A stretch of DNA of 64,000 nucleotides from Pomacea canaliculata (lineage: Eukaryota > Mollusca > Gastropoda > Architaenioglossa > Ampullariidae): the NCBI RefSeq assembly GCF_003073045.1, contig NC_037602.1:7488464-7552463 (forward strand). Reading direction: 5' to 3'. Positions within the stretch are counted from its first letter, which is position 1. Each line of letters begins with the position of its first letter. The translations under genes and the position numbers were made by a program. Shown here in pieces: positions 41,325 through 55,600 of the stretch. Under the pieces are notes generated by a model. The model saw nothing but the letters and a program-made list of their open reading frames with translations, was not told the origin of the DNA and made no database searches.

Positions 41325-44300
41325 CCAAGAGTAGTGGGGATCTTGGGAATCGGGGTGAAAATTTATTTTTTATTTAAACCTGCATTTATTGAAATTTCAC
41401 ATTCTCCAGCACATTCTCCACAAGCTTCAATCCAACCTCCCCACCAAAAAAAAAAAGGGGGCGTGTCCTTGCTTGTTAAATAGCCAGGAAAAGGTCTTAT
41501 TTTATTATTTTATTTATTTTTTTGCCTTTTGGGTAATGTCTAGGTCTCGCACTTGCATGCATTGACATGCAGACACATAGAATTGACAGTGAAGTAAAAT
41601 AGGGAACTGAAAATATGGATCAGTAGTAGACTTGCAATTTGGAGCCTCCTATTTACAAGTCAGAACAGTTCATGAAAAGAGTATTCTTCAAACCAACCTC
41701 ACAAAATTCCAGTTAAAAAAAAAAATTCAGTCCCTTCTTTGTAGGGTTAGTGTCATCTACTCCTTGGAACCCCTAAAACTAGCCTAGAGCTAATGCCCAA
41801 CTAAACTCAACTCCAACCCTTCCAACAATCCTAACACAACCCAGCTTAAACCCTAAAATTGATTTAGACCACATGCATACACACATAAAATAATGCACAT
41901 GCATTAAAACACATAACAATGTCTTTTCCTCTTTTCAGAAATATTTTATCAAAATGAGAATTATATTTCATGCAAGAATTATGACATGAAAATCTACAAA
42001 GAAATAGCAAGAAAAAACAAAAATCGCAAGAAAAAAATTTGTTCAGTTCTGTAGTTTATTTTGGAGTAAAGGTTAAACTTAATATCAGATTACATATTCT
42101 GCTTCTCCAGTCATTGTAGCAGTAGTTATTTTTTTCAGTTTCATGCATTTAACAAGCCTGTATTTGTAAATTCTTTTCTAAATTCAGTATTTGATTGGAC
42201 CTTTATGAATAGTTGGATTCTTTCACTGTCAGGTGGTGATTTGTTGGTATATTTCTTAATAAATATAATGGTGCAATATTTACTTTCTTTTATAGATTAT
42301 TTTCATATAAAATAATGCATAATTTTGTTTTCCTTCAGATAGATGAGAATATTTTAATTCAGTATTAAATTCTCATACAGTTTCATACCATACAAAATCT
42401 CTCACAAGGATCCATTGCCACTTTTTGTTATGAGATGCTGTCATGATTTTGACCTGACAATGCATAATTTGTATTTTTGCATCCATAAGGGTTTCTGTAT
42501 GCAGAATTCTGCCAGTCCAACTTGGTATCTTTTCAAAGAGGGTTATTTTAAATTATATTTTGCTATGACCTTATTTTGATGGTGACCATGAACATTCAGT
42601 TTGCCAGAGTGGAATGGTCTGTACACAGACTATGTATATCTCTGGACTGCTTAAAAGTGAATTGTCTGTTAACCTCTAGGACAAGGCCTCTAGTCAAAAG
42701 TGCTTCCTGTTTCACTATTAACATGAAGAATGAAAGCAGACGATGCTAGTTCTTGTGTTGATGGAGGTACAAAAGCTCAAGCATTATGGCCAGTTCTACT
42801 TTCGGTTTATTGGCTTTAACCCATGGGAAATAGAGTTTGATGACTTTTGCAATAAGAACAAAAAAAATAACTAAGGAAATTGCAAGTTACTGTTGAATTT
42901 CAGCATGGTTATGGATATTGGTTATCAAATGGCTCACCAGAAGCTAATAGTCTACAACTTCACCAAAGGCTCAATTTTGGTCTTCGCAGACTGCCAGCAG
43001 TCCAGAGATACATGTACATGATCTGGCCAACTGCCTTGAGGGTTTCATTCACTTCAGTTTCACTTTTTTTATTTGTTTGTTTGTTCCTCACAATGATGGA
43101 GAGAGGTTGTGGACAAAATATTTGCTTGAAACAAAAATTTGATCAAATTTTAAACTGAGCTAGATAGATTCCCATTGCAAAAAGAGCAATGTTTCCCTAC
43201 CTCTCTTCTCAGTAAGCTGTACTATGCACAGCCATCTTAAAAGGAAACTTTCAGAATTTCTAGAAAATAATTAATTTTGTTCTTCACCAAGCATGACTTT
43301 GCTTCGCTCGATACCGGTAATTTCATACCTAAGTCCGTAGCAATGTGTTCATTTTCTTCTTCATGTTAGATGTTTGCATAAATGTAGTGCTTTTTCTGGG
43401 AAGTGTTGTCTTGGTCAATATTGTCAAAGGAGAACTTGGGTTTTTTTCTCTCACAGTTTGACATTTTGTTTATTTTCAATAATATGTATTAAGAGTAACT
43501 GGTATTTTACTTGCATCAAGTGTTTAAAGCAAGTACCAGTAGTTAATGGTAACGGTATTTTACTTATTGCAACAAACAGATCACATGATGGCCTCTGATG
43601 TTGTTTTAATTTCTTTGTGAAACTATCTTTAGCTTGTCTGGGCTATTTATATGATTTAACACTTGCCATTTTTCTTAATTATTTGTCCACACATAAGTGT
43701 TGCAATTGCTGTATTTTGTCAGCAGCTGTGCAATGAAATCCTTTCTGGCATTAGAAGTATATGTATGTTTCATGTTTGTGGGGGCTTTGTTTCGAACAAA
43801 TTTTCTTGTATTATTATTTTTTAAGCAACTGGAAGTGCTATAAACACCCCCTAATGTTATTTTGCATAAATATATTTTGGGAAGTTCAAGGCATCAAATG
43901 AAGAACTGGACTCCAGGTTCAAGGAACTGAATGTTGTGAGGTAATAACAGAAGGGTATTCAATGGATAGTGTAACTTAGCACAGTTTATTAAGTGTCACA
44001 TACTGAGAAAGGTATTTCAATGCCCTCAAAAACTGCTGTGGGATTTTGTTGAATAGGTCATTAACCTACAGTTCATTTCAGTTAGAGTTGACATCTAAAC
44101 ATGGAACTGTTAGATGGCTATGAAAGAGGGCTTGCCTTTTTTTTTTTTTTTTTTTTCGCTTTCCCTTTCTTTTAAAGCATATTGGTTAAGAATACTATAG
44201 TTTTATAAAGATCCAGCAGATCATCCATTTATATGTCTGTCGCACAACAAAATTAACAGTAACAAGCAACAGTGAGATTAACACAAATGATGCCTTCAGG

Positions 44301-45071
44301 AAAAATGTCTCCCAACCTGCTCACTTACACACACATAAAACTCATATGAAAAAATAAAAAATTTTATTTTCTTTTGCTCATCAATATTAGTTGAAGTACA
44401 GAAGATGCTTGTATAACTGCCTTGCATGCCTTATATGAACCAACAAACAGGATGTTTACAGATTAATTGTGTTATTTTAATTTCCATGCAAGAGTTTACT
44501 TTTTGATTTGACACTTGTAACTTGGATTCTGCTTGTTTGCACAGTTTTTATAAAAATAGAAGGAATATTTTGTATTTTTGATGTTTAAAATTTTGAGTCT
44601 ATTAATTGATTATTGATTTGTGAATGCATGTGTTTACAAGTGTGCGTGCATGATCTAAGCTCATCATTCCACTCAGGTTACTGTTCCTTCATTATCTGAT
44701 TTTGTTTTCTACTTAATTTTTAAGCCTTTGGTTGTAGGATGGCGGAAGTGTTTTTCACCATATACAAGTCACAGGAAATTATCCAATAAAGGTAGTTATC
44801 TATTAATAGAGATGATTCATTGGTATTTTTGTGTTCAGATAATGGGAACCATGCCCATTATGACAGTGTATTTAAATTGTTTTTTGTTGTGGCCTCTCAC
44901 TGTGGAAAATGTAAACAGTGGTATTCAGCCACCAGAAGCTGAGAGAGTATGTGATGTTACAGCTTGTTTTGTTTCAAGCTAAATGTGAAAATTATTTTGA
45001 TGTATTTTTTCATTAAGCATTATTATAAATTTTTTTCTTGTTTAGATGTACATTTTTTAAAACAAAGACAT
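41325..45071 (+). other. Likely long 3' UTR of ANO8
   Basis: No exon is recognised on either strand in 3.7 kb after the ANO8 stop. Sequence is AT-rich with several AATAAA or similar hexamers (for example near 42258) and a T-run at about 44138-44157. The strongest end is the AATAAA at 45072. Shorter isoforms are possible. Confidence 0.45.
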
Positions 45072-45077
45072 AATAAA
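45072..45077 (+). terminator. Candidate distal poly(A) signal of ANO8
   Basis: AATAAA in T-rich context, followed by TTTTTAC and a TTGGTGGTTG downstream element. It lies 117 bp before the hAT MITE at 45195, so the MITE would fall outside the transcript. Confidence 0.4.
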
Positions 45078-45194
45078 CTTTTTACACTTTCCCATGTCTT
45101 GGTGGTTGAATGCAACTTTTCATCATTTGTCTGTTGATCTTATAATGCAGCTTGACTTGTTCAATTATTAATAATTTATTTAATACATTTATAT

Positions 45195-45390
45195 CAGTGG
45201 TTCTTAACCTTGTTTGAGGTACTGAACCCACAAGTTTCACACATGCACATTCACCGAACCCTTCTTTAGTGTCATCACGAATAGCCGGTGTGTCTTGACC
45301 TCCGTGGCGGAGGCTCCGCCGAACCCCTGAGACCGATGCGCCGAACCCCTAGGGCCTAGGGTTCAATCGAACCCAGGTTAAGAACCACCG
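45195..45390. mobile_element. hAT-type MITE, 196 bp, perfect 8-bp duplication
   Basis: Starts CAGTGGTTCTTAACCT and ends AGGTTAAGAACCACCG, a 16-bp inverted repeat with one mismatch. Flanks are identical ATTTATAT at 45187-45194 and 45391-45398. The interior is GC-rich and carries inverted motifs such as GAACCCCTAGGGCCTAGGG and CGGAGGCTCCGCCG. Its termini closely resemble those of the 15253-16605 element, so related transposases may have mobilised both. Confidence 0.92.
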
Positions 45391-48300
45391 ATTTATATAT
45401 TTAGAAAACACTTACCTTTGCCATAAAATGGATACACAGTCTATTTGTGCAAAGTTTTTGTGTAAGTTTATTTTGTTTAATTATATGTAACAATGCTACA
45501 GTACTATGCTGGTTTGCTGCAGTATTATGCTTACTTTTAAAGAAAAACACCGTGCTGCAAGTGCTCACAGGAAAGTGTCCTAGCCTGCAGGTTGCTGTGC
45601 TGACTTGTTGGTTACATTACTGATCTGTCCGCTTTGTGTGCCAGACTAAGGAACAGAAGTTTGGATGTTGAAGGCTCCTCAAGGCTATAATAAAGTGGTT
45701 CAAACAGAGCATTCAAAGGAGAGAAAACCATCAAGGTTTCGAGGCGGTCACAAAGAACAAAAAACCTGGAAAGTGGATAATGACGGCTTTTAAAATAAGT
45801 AAAAGTAACCCCTAGTACCAACCGGTCTACGAGGACCGTTGGTAAAATTTCTTCCCCTATCGACTGGAAAAGTTTGCATTTTTTGTTGTTGGTGAGTCGT
45901 CTACGTGTATCTTGAAGCACGCGTGCCCTAGTCCCATTCGTCACTCATTTCCAGTCGACGCTTGTGTCGGCGGCTCTTGTCCAACCTCTTCATCACGTCA
46001 CCTTCTGTTACACCGCGATCGACAGACACGCCACACGCTCGGCCCTAGAGACGGCCTGCGAGCGACCGAAATGCCAAAGATACTCATCTCCCCTACCTTC
46101 AGGGTTCCAGGAGTTGTGCTTGGCATTCGATCCCTGATCCACGCCGTCTTTTGTCAGCAGAGGCTGTAGCTGTGAAGAGAAGGTAAGGCTATACCTCGGA
46201 GGTTGCGAAGGCGCGGAAGCAAGCATTATTAGTTACCAGAGACCAAATCATGCATGTGACCCCACGAATCGCCCTAAACGCTGATTGGTTGGTTTGGTAG
46301 GAAAATGTTTTTATCACGCGGTAATTACGCGATTGGGGGGAGAGGGCGAGGGTGGAGGATGAGCGCCTACAGGAAAAATCCCAACGGCCAACTTTGTGAG
46401 CAAGTGTAAGTAGGAGTGCCTCGAAATCTGAACCCAGGATCTTAGGATCCTCATGGTGATAGTGAAATCTCGTCAAGAATAAAACCTCCCCCACCCCTCT
46501 TCCGCACACACACACACGCACAAAGACACGCACACACAGGCGCACACGTTGGTGAGATCTCGTCGTGGACCACACACACATACACGCGGCCAAATACATT
46601 CACGCACGCGCAGCCAGAGTGAAAATCCAGGCAATACATTCAATCAGTTTACACTTCTATTTAATAGAGAACATTATCAGCAATGCAGTTTATAAAAAAA
46701 AGAAAAGAGGAGCAAAGGGCGAGGTAAATATATAAACTTGAAGATCCAATATTGCTATTCAAATCGAAGTAAGATAACACAGGAACAACATTAAGATGAG
46801 CTAATAGCCCACAGACTTCTATCATCTCTGAAGTCTGTGCGACCACTTCAGTATGGTGAAGGAAATAATTCGCACCTGTCTGTGTATGTGTTGTATGTGT
46901 ATATAGATATAATATTTCTTTTTGTTTGTTTGTTTAACATATTTTTTTTCTTTTTTGGACAAGGGTTAGATGTAAAAAAAAAAAATCACCTTTTTAAATT
47001 CAATCGCCTTCGCTAATAAAGAATGGCCACTGACAGTTTCTCTTCTCTTTTCCCCTTCCCCCCTTCGCCTCTCTCCAACCTCTGGAATCCGAATGCACGA
47101 GTCTCAGACAGGCTGCTCACAACCCTTCCCTCATTCTTCCCAGACAGCATTTCACGATGAAGACTGTGTTGATTGTTGTTTTTTTGTCTTGAGTATTTTT
47201 TAAGTCGAATCTCCGTTGTTCTGCGGACTGGGCTTTATTGATCTGGCCTCGAACTATTTATTGGTTTTACTCTAATTATTTTCTCGTTCGATTTTTCCAG
47301 AAACCCGTGTCGATCAAAAACTTACGCGTTATTTGAAATCCTTTATGTAAATGAAAGGCAAGCAGTGATGGAAGCTTTCGCCTTTATTGGACGTCTGTTG
47401 TTTCGGTTACAATGTTTGATTTTCTGCAGGGCATAAAAATTGGAGTGTTGTTATATTTGTTTTCTTCCCTTCCCCCTTCTCTTTTTTTCAGCATTTTATT
47501 GTAAATAATATCCTGTGGTAGAAAGTGTTTTTTTTTTAAATCAGGTCTGGCGTTAGTGGTGTTCTGGCATTCTAGTACAAGGAACATAATTAGAAAGCGG
47601 AGGTAAGGTTACCTCACTGTTAGTTACAGACCGGAAGTGTTGCGGGATCCCGTTTTTGGAAACAGGCGAAGACATAGAAGGCCGGCTGATAGAGGTCGAT
47701 GTCGTTTTGTACGACCCACAGCTCTTTCTTTAGATGGCTTTCTAGTGTTTTCGGTATTGAGCATATAGGAAAACTAACCCTTGGGTTACAGAATCGCTTC
47801 TGCTTCATAACTACACCTAATATTCATGTGTGGTTAGCTGTCTTCCCCGAACATTCTTTTTTTCTGTATCCCTCGTCTGAAAGCTTAAGGCTATAACCAT
47901 ATGCAGACAGAGTGGTAGTAGGGAATCTACCAATTAGAAGTTGGATTCTAGCTGTAAATATTTTTTTCAATTTATCAAAAACAGTGAAACTCGAAAAGTG
48001 TGTGTGTTTGCAGCTAGAATTCAAAGCTGGACTTCAAATCTTATGCTCCACAGTCAAGTGCACTAGCTACCAGGCTCAGAAGCTGCTCAGAGAAGTAAAC
48101 GCAAAGAAACAGGGACTCTGTTGGTCTCTTGCGCGAGCTCTGGTACCTGCTGGATCACGTGACATGAATCAGCAGTCCATTAAGAATGTAATTATGTGAG
48201 GCGTAGTGGATAGCTGAAGCTGCTCAGAGGCTCTCCGTGTGGCTGAATAAAATGAAGCTGGCGCTCTGAGGCTGGCACGAGACAGATTTCACTGGGGATA

Positions 48301-49689
48301 ACAAGCAGAACAGGCGGTTTCCCTCACCGACCGAAGAAGCGTGGTCGGGTCAAAGAAAACATTTAACTGGACATAACATTTATACTTGTACCCGTTGGCA
48401 TTCACCTAGACAACAAGAGCACCGTTTATGCAGACCGTATAACATTTTTTTAAAATTTCCGGACCGACAAGTTCTATCGTAATTTCGGGCAAAGCAATAA
48501 ACAACTTTCCAAGGCAGAGTGCTTGGTGCAACGGATATCGTGTAGAGAAAACTGGCGTGGAAACTGCCCAGCAATTCCTACCCGAAAGCCCTAATCGATG
48601 GAACATTACGTGGTTCAAAACTGACAGACGGAATAGAACATGATGCAGAAATGTAAAAGTGAAGGGAGAAGGGGAGAAGAGAAGGGTGTCGGTCTAAACA
48701 GGAAAGAGAATTAAGAACGGAGAAAAATAGAAACCGGCAGAAGGTGAGGTAAGGCGTTTTCTACGCGCCTGGGGACATCACTCTCATTACACGTGGATGA
48801 ACAGGCCTTAATTACCTGTCCTTGCCCAGAAATTTGCCGATAAATAATTTATTGCCGCCGGGCGCCAATCTTGCACGCCCCGCACGTTCGTCTGTTTGCA
48901 GGTCTCGCGCGGAGGAATAACTGATCCGTTCTTGATGCCCTGCTTACAGGCACTCAAGAGTTATGGTGACGGGGGGTGATGGTGAGTGGGGGGAGAGGTC
49001 CGGTGGAGGGTCGGACGTGTTGTTTGTGAATGCAGTGCCCCAAGCCGCAGTGCACTAGCGGCTATGTGTTTTGGTCGCTGTTCGTGGCAAAGAAAGAAAG
49101 AGTTGAGTTTGGAGAAGCGTTGTTGGTAAGCCTGTCAAAAAAGAACGAAACAAAAAAATCAAATGAGTTCTGAGGAGTGGCAGCCTAGACCCAAGAAACT
49201 TGTTTGCAGTTAGCTACCTTCTTGTCTGGGTTGTGACATTTGTGAGAGTCAGTTTTCTGCGGTGCAGTACTGAAAATGTTTTCGGTGAGTAAACTTCACA
49301 CCGTTTGAAGTAATTAATTTTGATTTTTTGTTTTAGAGCAAAAATAAATTTGTTTATATCGCGTGGTAACAGCGAGGATTGGTAAGAATGCTCATGCATC
49401 TTCCTGCTCTTCCATGGCTGTCGTGTATGAGTTAATGCGTGGGTGTGTTACCAAAACAAATGCAATTTGCGCGCTCGTGTATGTGTGTGAGGGTGCTTTT
49501 TATTTGTATGGCATGTGTGCATTTGGTTTTTCTCTCAGCATTGTTATTAACTCAGCGTCCCCATTTCATTTTTCTTTTTTGTCTGGGTCCGATCACGCAG
49601 CCTTCTCGTCAGTGATGACGATGGGGACGAGGAAGACGACGACAACGATAACATTCACGTATCAGAAGGAGTGGCGAGTTTGCCTAGGT
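45391..49689. other. Intergenic region upstream of the fibrinogen-domain gene
   Basis: No recognised exon. It contains a CA/CG-rich microsatellite at about 46500-46620 and CpG-rich blocks at about 45.9-46.4 kb and 48.7-49.1 kb that could be promoters or unrecognised 5' exons. The short frame at 47156 starts like a signal peptide (MKTVLIVVFLS) but stops at once. Confidence 0.4.
46500..46620. repeat. CA/CG-rich compound microsatellite
   Basis: Runs of CACACACA interrupted by CGCACAAAGACACGC and ACACATACACGCGG. Intergenic, with no coding sequence on either strand. Confidence 0.8.
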
Positions 49690-52600
49690 ATGTCTTCCCT
49701 CGCACCGTCCCCGCGACCGTCACAGGCCTACATGACGTCAGCGTGGCCTTTGTGGCTGGTTGTGATCGCGCTGCTGGTCACGTGTGAGTTGGGTCACGGT
49801 CAGCACAGTTTCCAGAGCGACTCTTCGGTCTGCAGCTCCACCTTCAACGTGTGGAAGCCCGAGCAGGATGTCCTGCGGCGTCTGGAGGTCACACAACTGC
49901 AGATCCAGAACTTGTCTTCGTTCTGTCAGGCCTTGGTGAGTAAGCAGAGCTTATTGTGTCAACTGTCAGTGACCACACAGCACTCAATAATTTTTGGGCC
50001 AAACCATGGGGACTGCGCTCAATTTCAAATTAACATGAGCCACGTTGTGACGAATTCATAAAAGTTTTATTGTTTACGTCCTCCCCGAGTGTCTATAGAA
50101 CGTTAGATACATAAGCCATCTTCATTGTGCTAGGCTCTGGACATTGACATTGTCTTCTTTTTTAATAAAAAATGCATACGTGCGTGCTTGTCTGAGCGTG
50201 TGCGTGTGATTACTTTTTTGACTATCCTTCTGGTTGGCCTGTTCCTTTGTAAGGTGTCAGTAGAAGGAGAGTGCGTGTGCTGAACCATCACCACTTTGAA
50301 ACCCTGAAATAACTCTCCCTCTCTCTTTCAGTCTAATAATCTTTCTTTACAAGAAATACTACACTGCAGATATTTCGTCATCCACAAATTTATTCTGCTT
50401 GTCTGTACTTAATACTATGTCCCTCTCTTAAGAGATGCACATTGTTTTTAAACAAATAAACAATGTTATAAACTTGTGTAATGCTGAACGTCACCGGCTC
50501 AAAGAACAAACCCAAGCAAACAAACAAAAAACGTGTAAGCAGACATGAAAAGATTCCTCCAGCGATGTTTCTTGTCTCTACGCACTTTTCTTTAACGACA
50601 GGCCGCCAGGTCAGAGTTCAGGGCACTGGAGCAGCTGCAGGAGGTGCACAACCTGAGCTGGCGGCTGGAGCGCGAGGTGCTGGGAATGCAGGTCACGCAG
50701 GTCAACGGTCAACTACAGGCCACAAAAATGGCGGCGGAGGTCACCAACCTGCGGCGGGAACTGGACAACTCCAACCGCCGCTTGGACGACCTGGAGCTGG
50801 ACCTGTACATGCTGCGAACGCGCATGCGCGACGGGGCGCCCAGGTAGGCAGGCCTCACAACAGGCCCTCCGTCATGACCGACATTGATATTTCTGTCACT
50901 CATGCAAAGCTGCATTTCTACCTGAATCAAACCAAATAGATATTTACTATCTTCGATCAAACTAAGTAAAACTAAGCTCAAAGGTGCTGGCTAGTTAACA
51001 GACCCAAGGTTTGTCATTAGTTCGTAACATTAAAATGCCTTGCTAACTTATATTTATTTTTATTAAAAAGTAAACATAGACTGACCTAACTTCTAGCTAC
51101 TGAAGTTAACGAAGATCACAGCCAGTTCGAAATGCTTTCAGCATATACCAATAAAGCACTGCCCAGTCATCTGAGATGCCACAGGAAATGAGGTTTGGTT
51201 AATTAAACCCCAAATACAGGTACAAATGTTAAGGGGTCTTGTATCTCGAGAACGGATCAGTATACTCAAATCAGATATTGAGAATTTGTATCGAAATAAG
51301 CCGGTACAACCTCAGACTGGCAGGTGGAGTTCCTAACAGATTCCCTTGTATGCAATGTAAGCTGCCAACGATAGCCGGCGACCTAAGCTGACAGTAGCAC
51401 TGAGAAATAGTAACTACCTTCAAATAGTTCTGTGGATACCCTTGCACTGTGGTATTGAGGGCAAAATGAGCAGAAAGACAGAAGGGCAAACATCGGGGCC
51501 GAAAACAGCAAGAACGAAAACAATATGATGAGTGGTTCTGCAACCAGCAACCTAGCCACCAGACAGCTACCATCACTTGTCCAGATTAGACCAGGTGAAA
51601 ATTCTCCGCCTCAAGGCAGGACACAACAGACTAATTATGAAAAACCAGATGAAATAATGGCAATGGTCACACCATATATCCGATGATTGTAGTGGTGGTG
51701 TCATTGTGGTGATGGTGATTAGGATATAGTGTATACGATGGTGGTGTTAATAAATCAGCTATTCAGTGACGGTAGTGAGATTGTGATATATATATAATAA
51801 CAGTCGTGATTTTATGTACAGACCGATAGATCTTCCATCTAGAATAACTGTCGGGTTAGAATCGAGGGAAGCGATAGAAAGAATAACTGATTTATAACCC
51901 AAAGCAACTTATGGGAAAGGGATAATTCATTCTGCCACTGTGCGGGGTTGACCAGATAACGAGTGACGAGATAAAGAGTGGAGACTGTATATAAAGACGA
52001 TGGCGGCGATGATGATAATGATTGTCATTATACAATGATGGTGGATATTGTCATATTTGTTACATAAGCACTAAGGTCATGCCAACAGATATGAACGGGA
52101 GCAGATCGGCAGTGACATGGTGTCGTTGCTGAAGACTAGTGTCGGCGACCTGAAGGCCGAATGGCTGCTCATGAAACGCGAGATCGAGGCTCTCAAGGTA
52201 AGTCCTGCAAGAGACGAGATCGCGGGAACATCTTGCTTTCTTTTGGTTTTATTATATTTTGTTTTGTGGGGGTTTTTTTGGTGCATTTTGGGATTTGTTT
52301 GGAGTGTTTTGGGTGCTTTGAATTTTGTTTGGTTTGGTTTGGGTTTTTTGTTTTGCTTTTTTGTGCATTTTGTGTTTTATCTTTTGGTTTGTGTTTGTTT
52401 TGTTACGCCTTCTTGTTGCTTGCCTTTGATGGTATATATTTAAGTCAAACACATGAAAAGAAGATATAGCTTGCCTACTTCCCTTACAGAATACAGCGGC
52501 AACAGTGTCAGAAACTACATTTGCTATGTTCAAGAGAAAATATAAAACATGCAGTGTTTTCTAATTGGATAGAAAGCCACAAAAATAGTAACGAACGAAG

Positions 52601-55600
52601 GGTGAGGGACGGACGGAGAGGCTAAGTGACTGGTCACATGTGACTGTATGACAGACGAGCCATCTGTGGCTGACTTCTGACAGTGAATGACTGGCTAACA
52701 GTCATCATCATAGTCGTCGTTATCGTCTTCACCATCATCACTGACCACGAGTAACCTTTTGCAGTCCGACACGAGCCGTCTGTCCAGGCAGCAGGAGGAC
52801 AAGACTAACAGCAGCAGTCAGTTCCAGGAGGAGGTACGGCGGTGTGCGGCTGACTTGCAGGGCCTCAACAAACGCTCGCTGCGTGGCGAGGACCTCTTGC
52901 TCAAGCTGGAGGGCAGGGTCTCCAAAGTCATGACTGACTTTGAGGAGATGAAGGACTCTTTGCTTGACTTGAAGGTGTGTACGGATAGAAATTGTAGGAC
53001 GGTATGCACGCACAAACGTGATGGAATGGTGTCAGTCTGTGTTGATAATAGAGTGTGGGAGAGTCTTAATGCACTTTTGAGCCCATCAAATATAAAGCAG
53101 GCTGGCCGTTGGTGTTTTGATTGACATTTTACGAACCAGTTCACGATGCTTTATTTTGTCGCTGGCATTTATCGTACAACGCTTTGAGAGCTGGCGTGAC
53201 TTTCTTTGAAAGAAAAGCACTATCACCTTTCATACTCTTCAACAAAAGTGCTTCAATGATTGGTACTTATGCTGTTCGGAGGGAGCCTTTCTCTGGTACA
53301 GCGCTTGTCGAGTTTCCCTTTAATATTTGATTTCTCTTATTGTTTAAATGTGAATAATTCCTGAAAAAATCTTTGCTTTATAGACACAACTGTTGATCCC
53401 TTTTTCAAAGAAAAAGAATTTTACAGAGCGTCATATATATTTTCGATGACACTTGCGATCAGATGGAAACAGAAGAACAAAGGGGTGAACTAACAACGGT
53501 GACAGCTGGAAATATTCGCCTGCAGAAGATCCTGCACGAGCTGCAGCTGGAGTCCAATCGGCTGCGGGAACGGCAGGACGTCATAACCGGAAATGCTATT
53601 AGCGGAGGGAGGAAGCAGGAAGGTCACGGGGAGAGCCAGACCGACTTGGTGATACAAAGTTCTGTCGGCGAAGACTTCATTGCCAGAGGTTTGCAGTTTT
53701 ATTCCCTAACCCACACAGTTTCTTGACATTTTTTTTTCTTTTTGTACAACCGGCGCGCAGCTGCGTTTTAGACACGATTTTAGGTAAAATAGTGAAACCA
53801 CAAACTTTGGGCAGAATTATAATCTTATTCCAACTTGCCATTTCCCTAGACTTTTCCTTTAAACTTCTTTTTTCTTCTTTTAATTGAGTATATATAACGT
53901 GTGTCTGTGTTGGTGCATGAGTAGGTATGTGTTGTAGAAGTGCGCATGTCTGTTGTATGTAAAATTTGGTGCATAGCTGTTCTTTATTCTGTTTAGTATA
54001 TCATTGCTCTTTTCAACATCGTTTTTTCGTACCTAGACTGCCACGAGCTTTACCAGATCGGACGGCGCACCAGCAGCGTCTATTACATCCAGCCCAAGGG
54101 TGCTCCCTACCTGACGCCCGTCTACTGCCTGATGCTCAACGGTACTGGTTACACGGTAATCCAGCGACGCCTTGACGGCCTGCTTAACTTCAACCGCCGG
54201 TGGCTTGAATACCAGCACGGCTTCGGCAACCCCTACAGCGAGTTCTGGCTGGGCAACGACTTCCTGCACTTGCTCACCAACCAGAAGCATTACATTCTCC
54301 GTGTAGATCTTCTTGACTGGGAAGGGAAAAGGTAGGTAAGACAGAACAAGTGAGGGCATGGATGAGCTGTTAGTATCCGTTCGCATTTTCAGGTCTAACG
54401 TTTTTTATTTTGCTTTAGATCTAAGCTTTTTTTCGCGTTTTCAGATATCAAGTTTATTTTTGTAGATTTAAAACTAAAGTTCCTTATGGGGTTTTAAATC
54501 TTACTTTCGTTTTGTAATTTTTCGATAATAAATTTCTCCTCGTCTCTTTCGATTCTTTGTCCCCTCCTACCTTTTTTATATCTTAAGTTTCTGTACGTAT
54601 TTTGAGATGTAAAGTTTCCGTTCATATTTCTAGAACTTAAGTTTCAGTTCCAGATAAAAAAGTTTCTTTTACCGTGTTTTTTTTTTTAGATCTGAGTCTT
54701 CGGTTCGAGTTTTTTAGGTGTTTTTTTTTTTTTCTTCTCGCTTTTCTAAGTATAAGCCTTTTTCCATACTTCTAGATTTAATATTTCTTTTCGAGCTTCT
54801 AGGTATGAAGTTTCTTTCGCGTTTTAATGATTGTTTTCGAGCTTGTAGATGTAGAGTTTCTTTTCGAGCCATTGTGACCTCCAGGTCAGTACTGGAGAAG
54901 GTGGATTGTCTCCCGCAAAGCGACGGTCAGTAAGTAAATGGATTCCTTCCCCTTCTTCCAGTTCTTTCCATCTTCCTACTCGATTGAAAAGGAGCATTTC
55001 AAAGCAGTATGATTTACCAGTTAGATTTTAAAAAATGGTATTGTAATGGAATCAAGGCGCTTATGATTCTTTTGTGTGTGTGTGTGAGAGAGAGACTTCG
55101 TGGAGAAGTTAGATTTTAAGTACGAATACTAATTTGCTCAGTGTCGTGCAGTATGCCATTATTTGTTGAAACAAAAAGCCTGGACTTTAAAAATTTTATC
55201 CCATGTATTAAGTTATTCAGTCGAACCTGAAATTCTATCAGTCGATAGAAAGTCTATAAAGTTCTTATTTCATTTTACACTAGTTCCTGTAACGTCTGCG
55301 AGTCGAGTTCTCAAATGGCAGCTTGTCGGTCATTCAACAAGTTTTCATTTGGCACAGTTCTTATTTTGGTTCTGCTTGTCCTCGTTCCCCAGGTTCTGGG
55401 CGGAGTACTCGCAGTTCTCCGTGGCCGACGCCAGCGACAGCTACCGCCTAGCTGTCAGCGGCTTCTCTGGCGACGCCGGCGACTCGTTGGGCTACCACGA
55501 CAGCATGGCTTTCTCCACCGAGGACGTGGACAACGACTTGCACACGCGGCACTGCGCAGCCGAGAACCAGGGCGGCTGGTGGTTTAACTCCTGCTTCTCC

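Noticed and set aside
44728..44982. 84-codon frame near the end of the ANO8 3' UTR
   Set aside because: No motif, low-complexity codons, and it sits in sequence best explained as 3' UTR.
47156..47190. MKTVLIVVFLS, looks like the start of a signal peptide
   Set aside because: A stop follows at once. Even if the T-run hid an indel, the next frame also ends soon, and no downstream exon was found.
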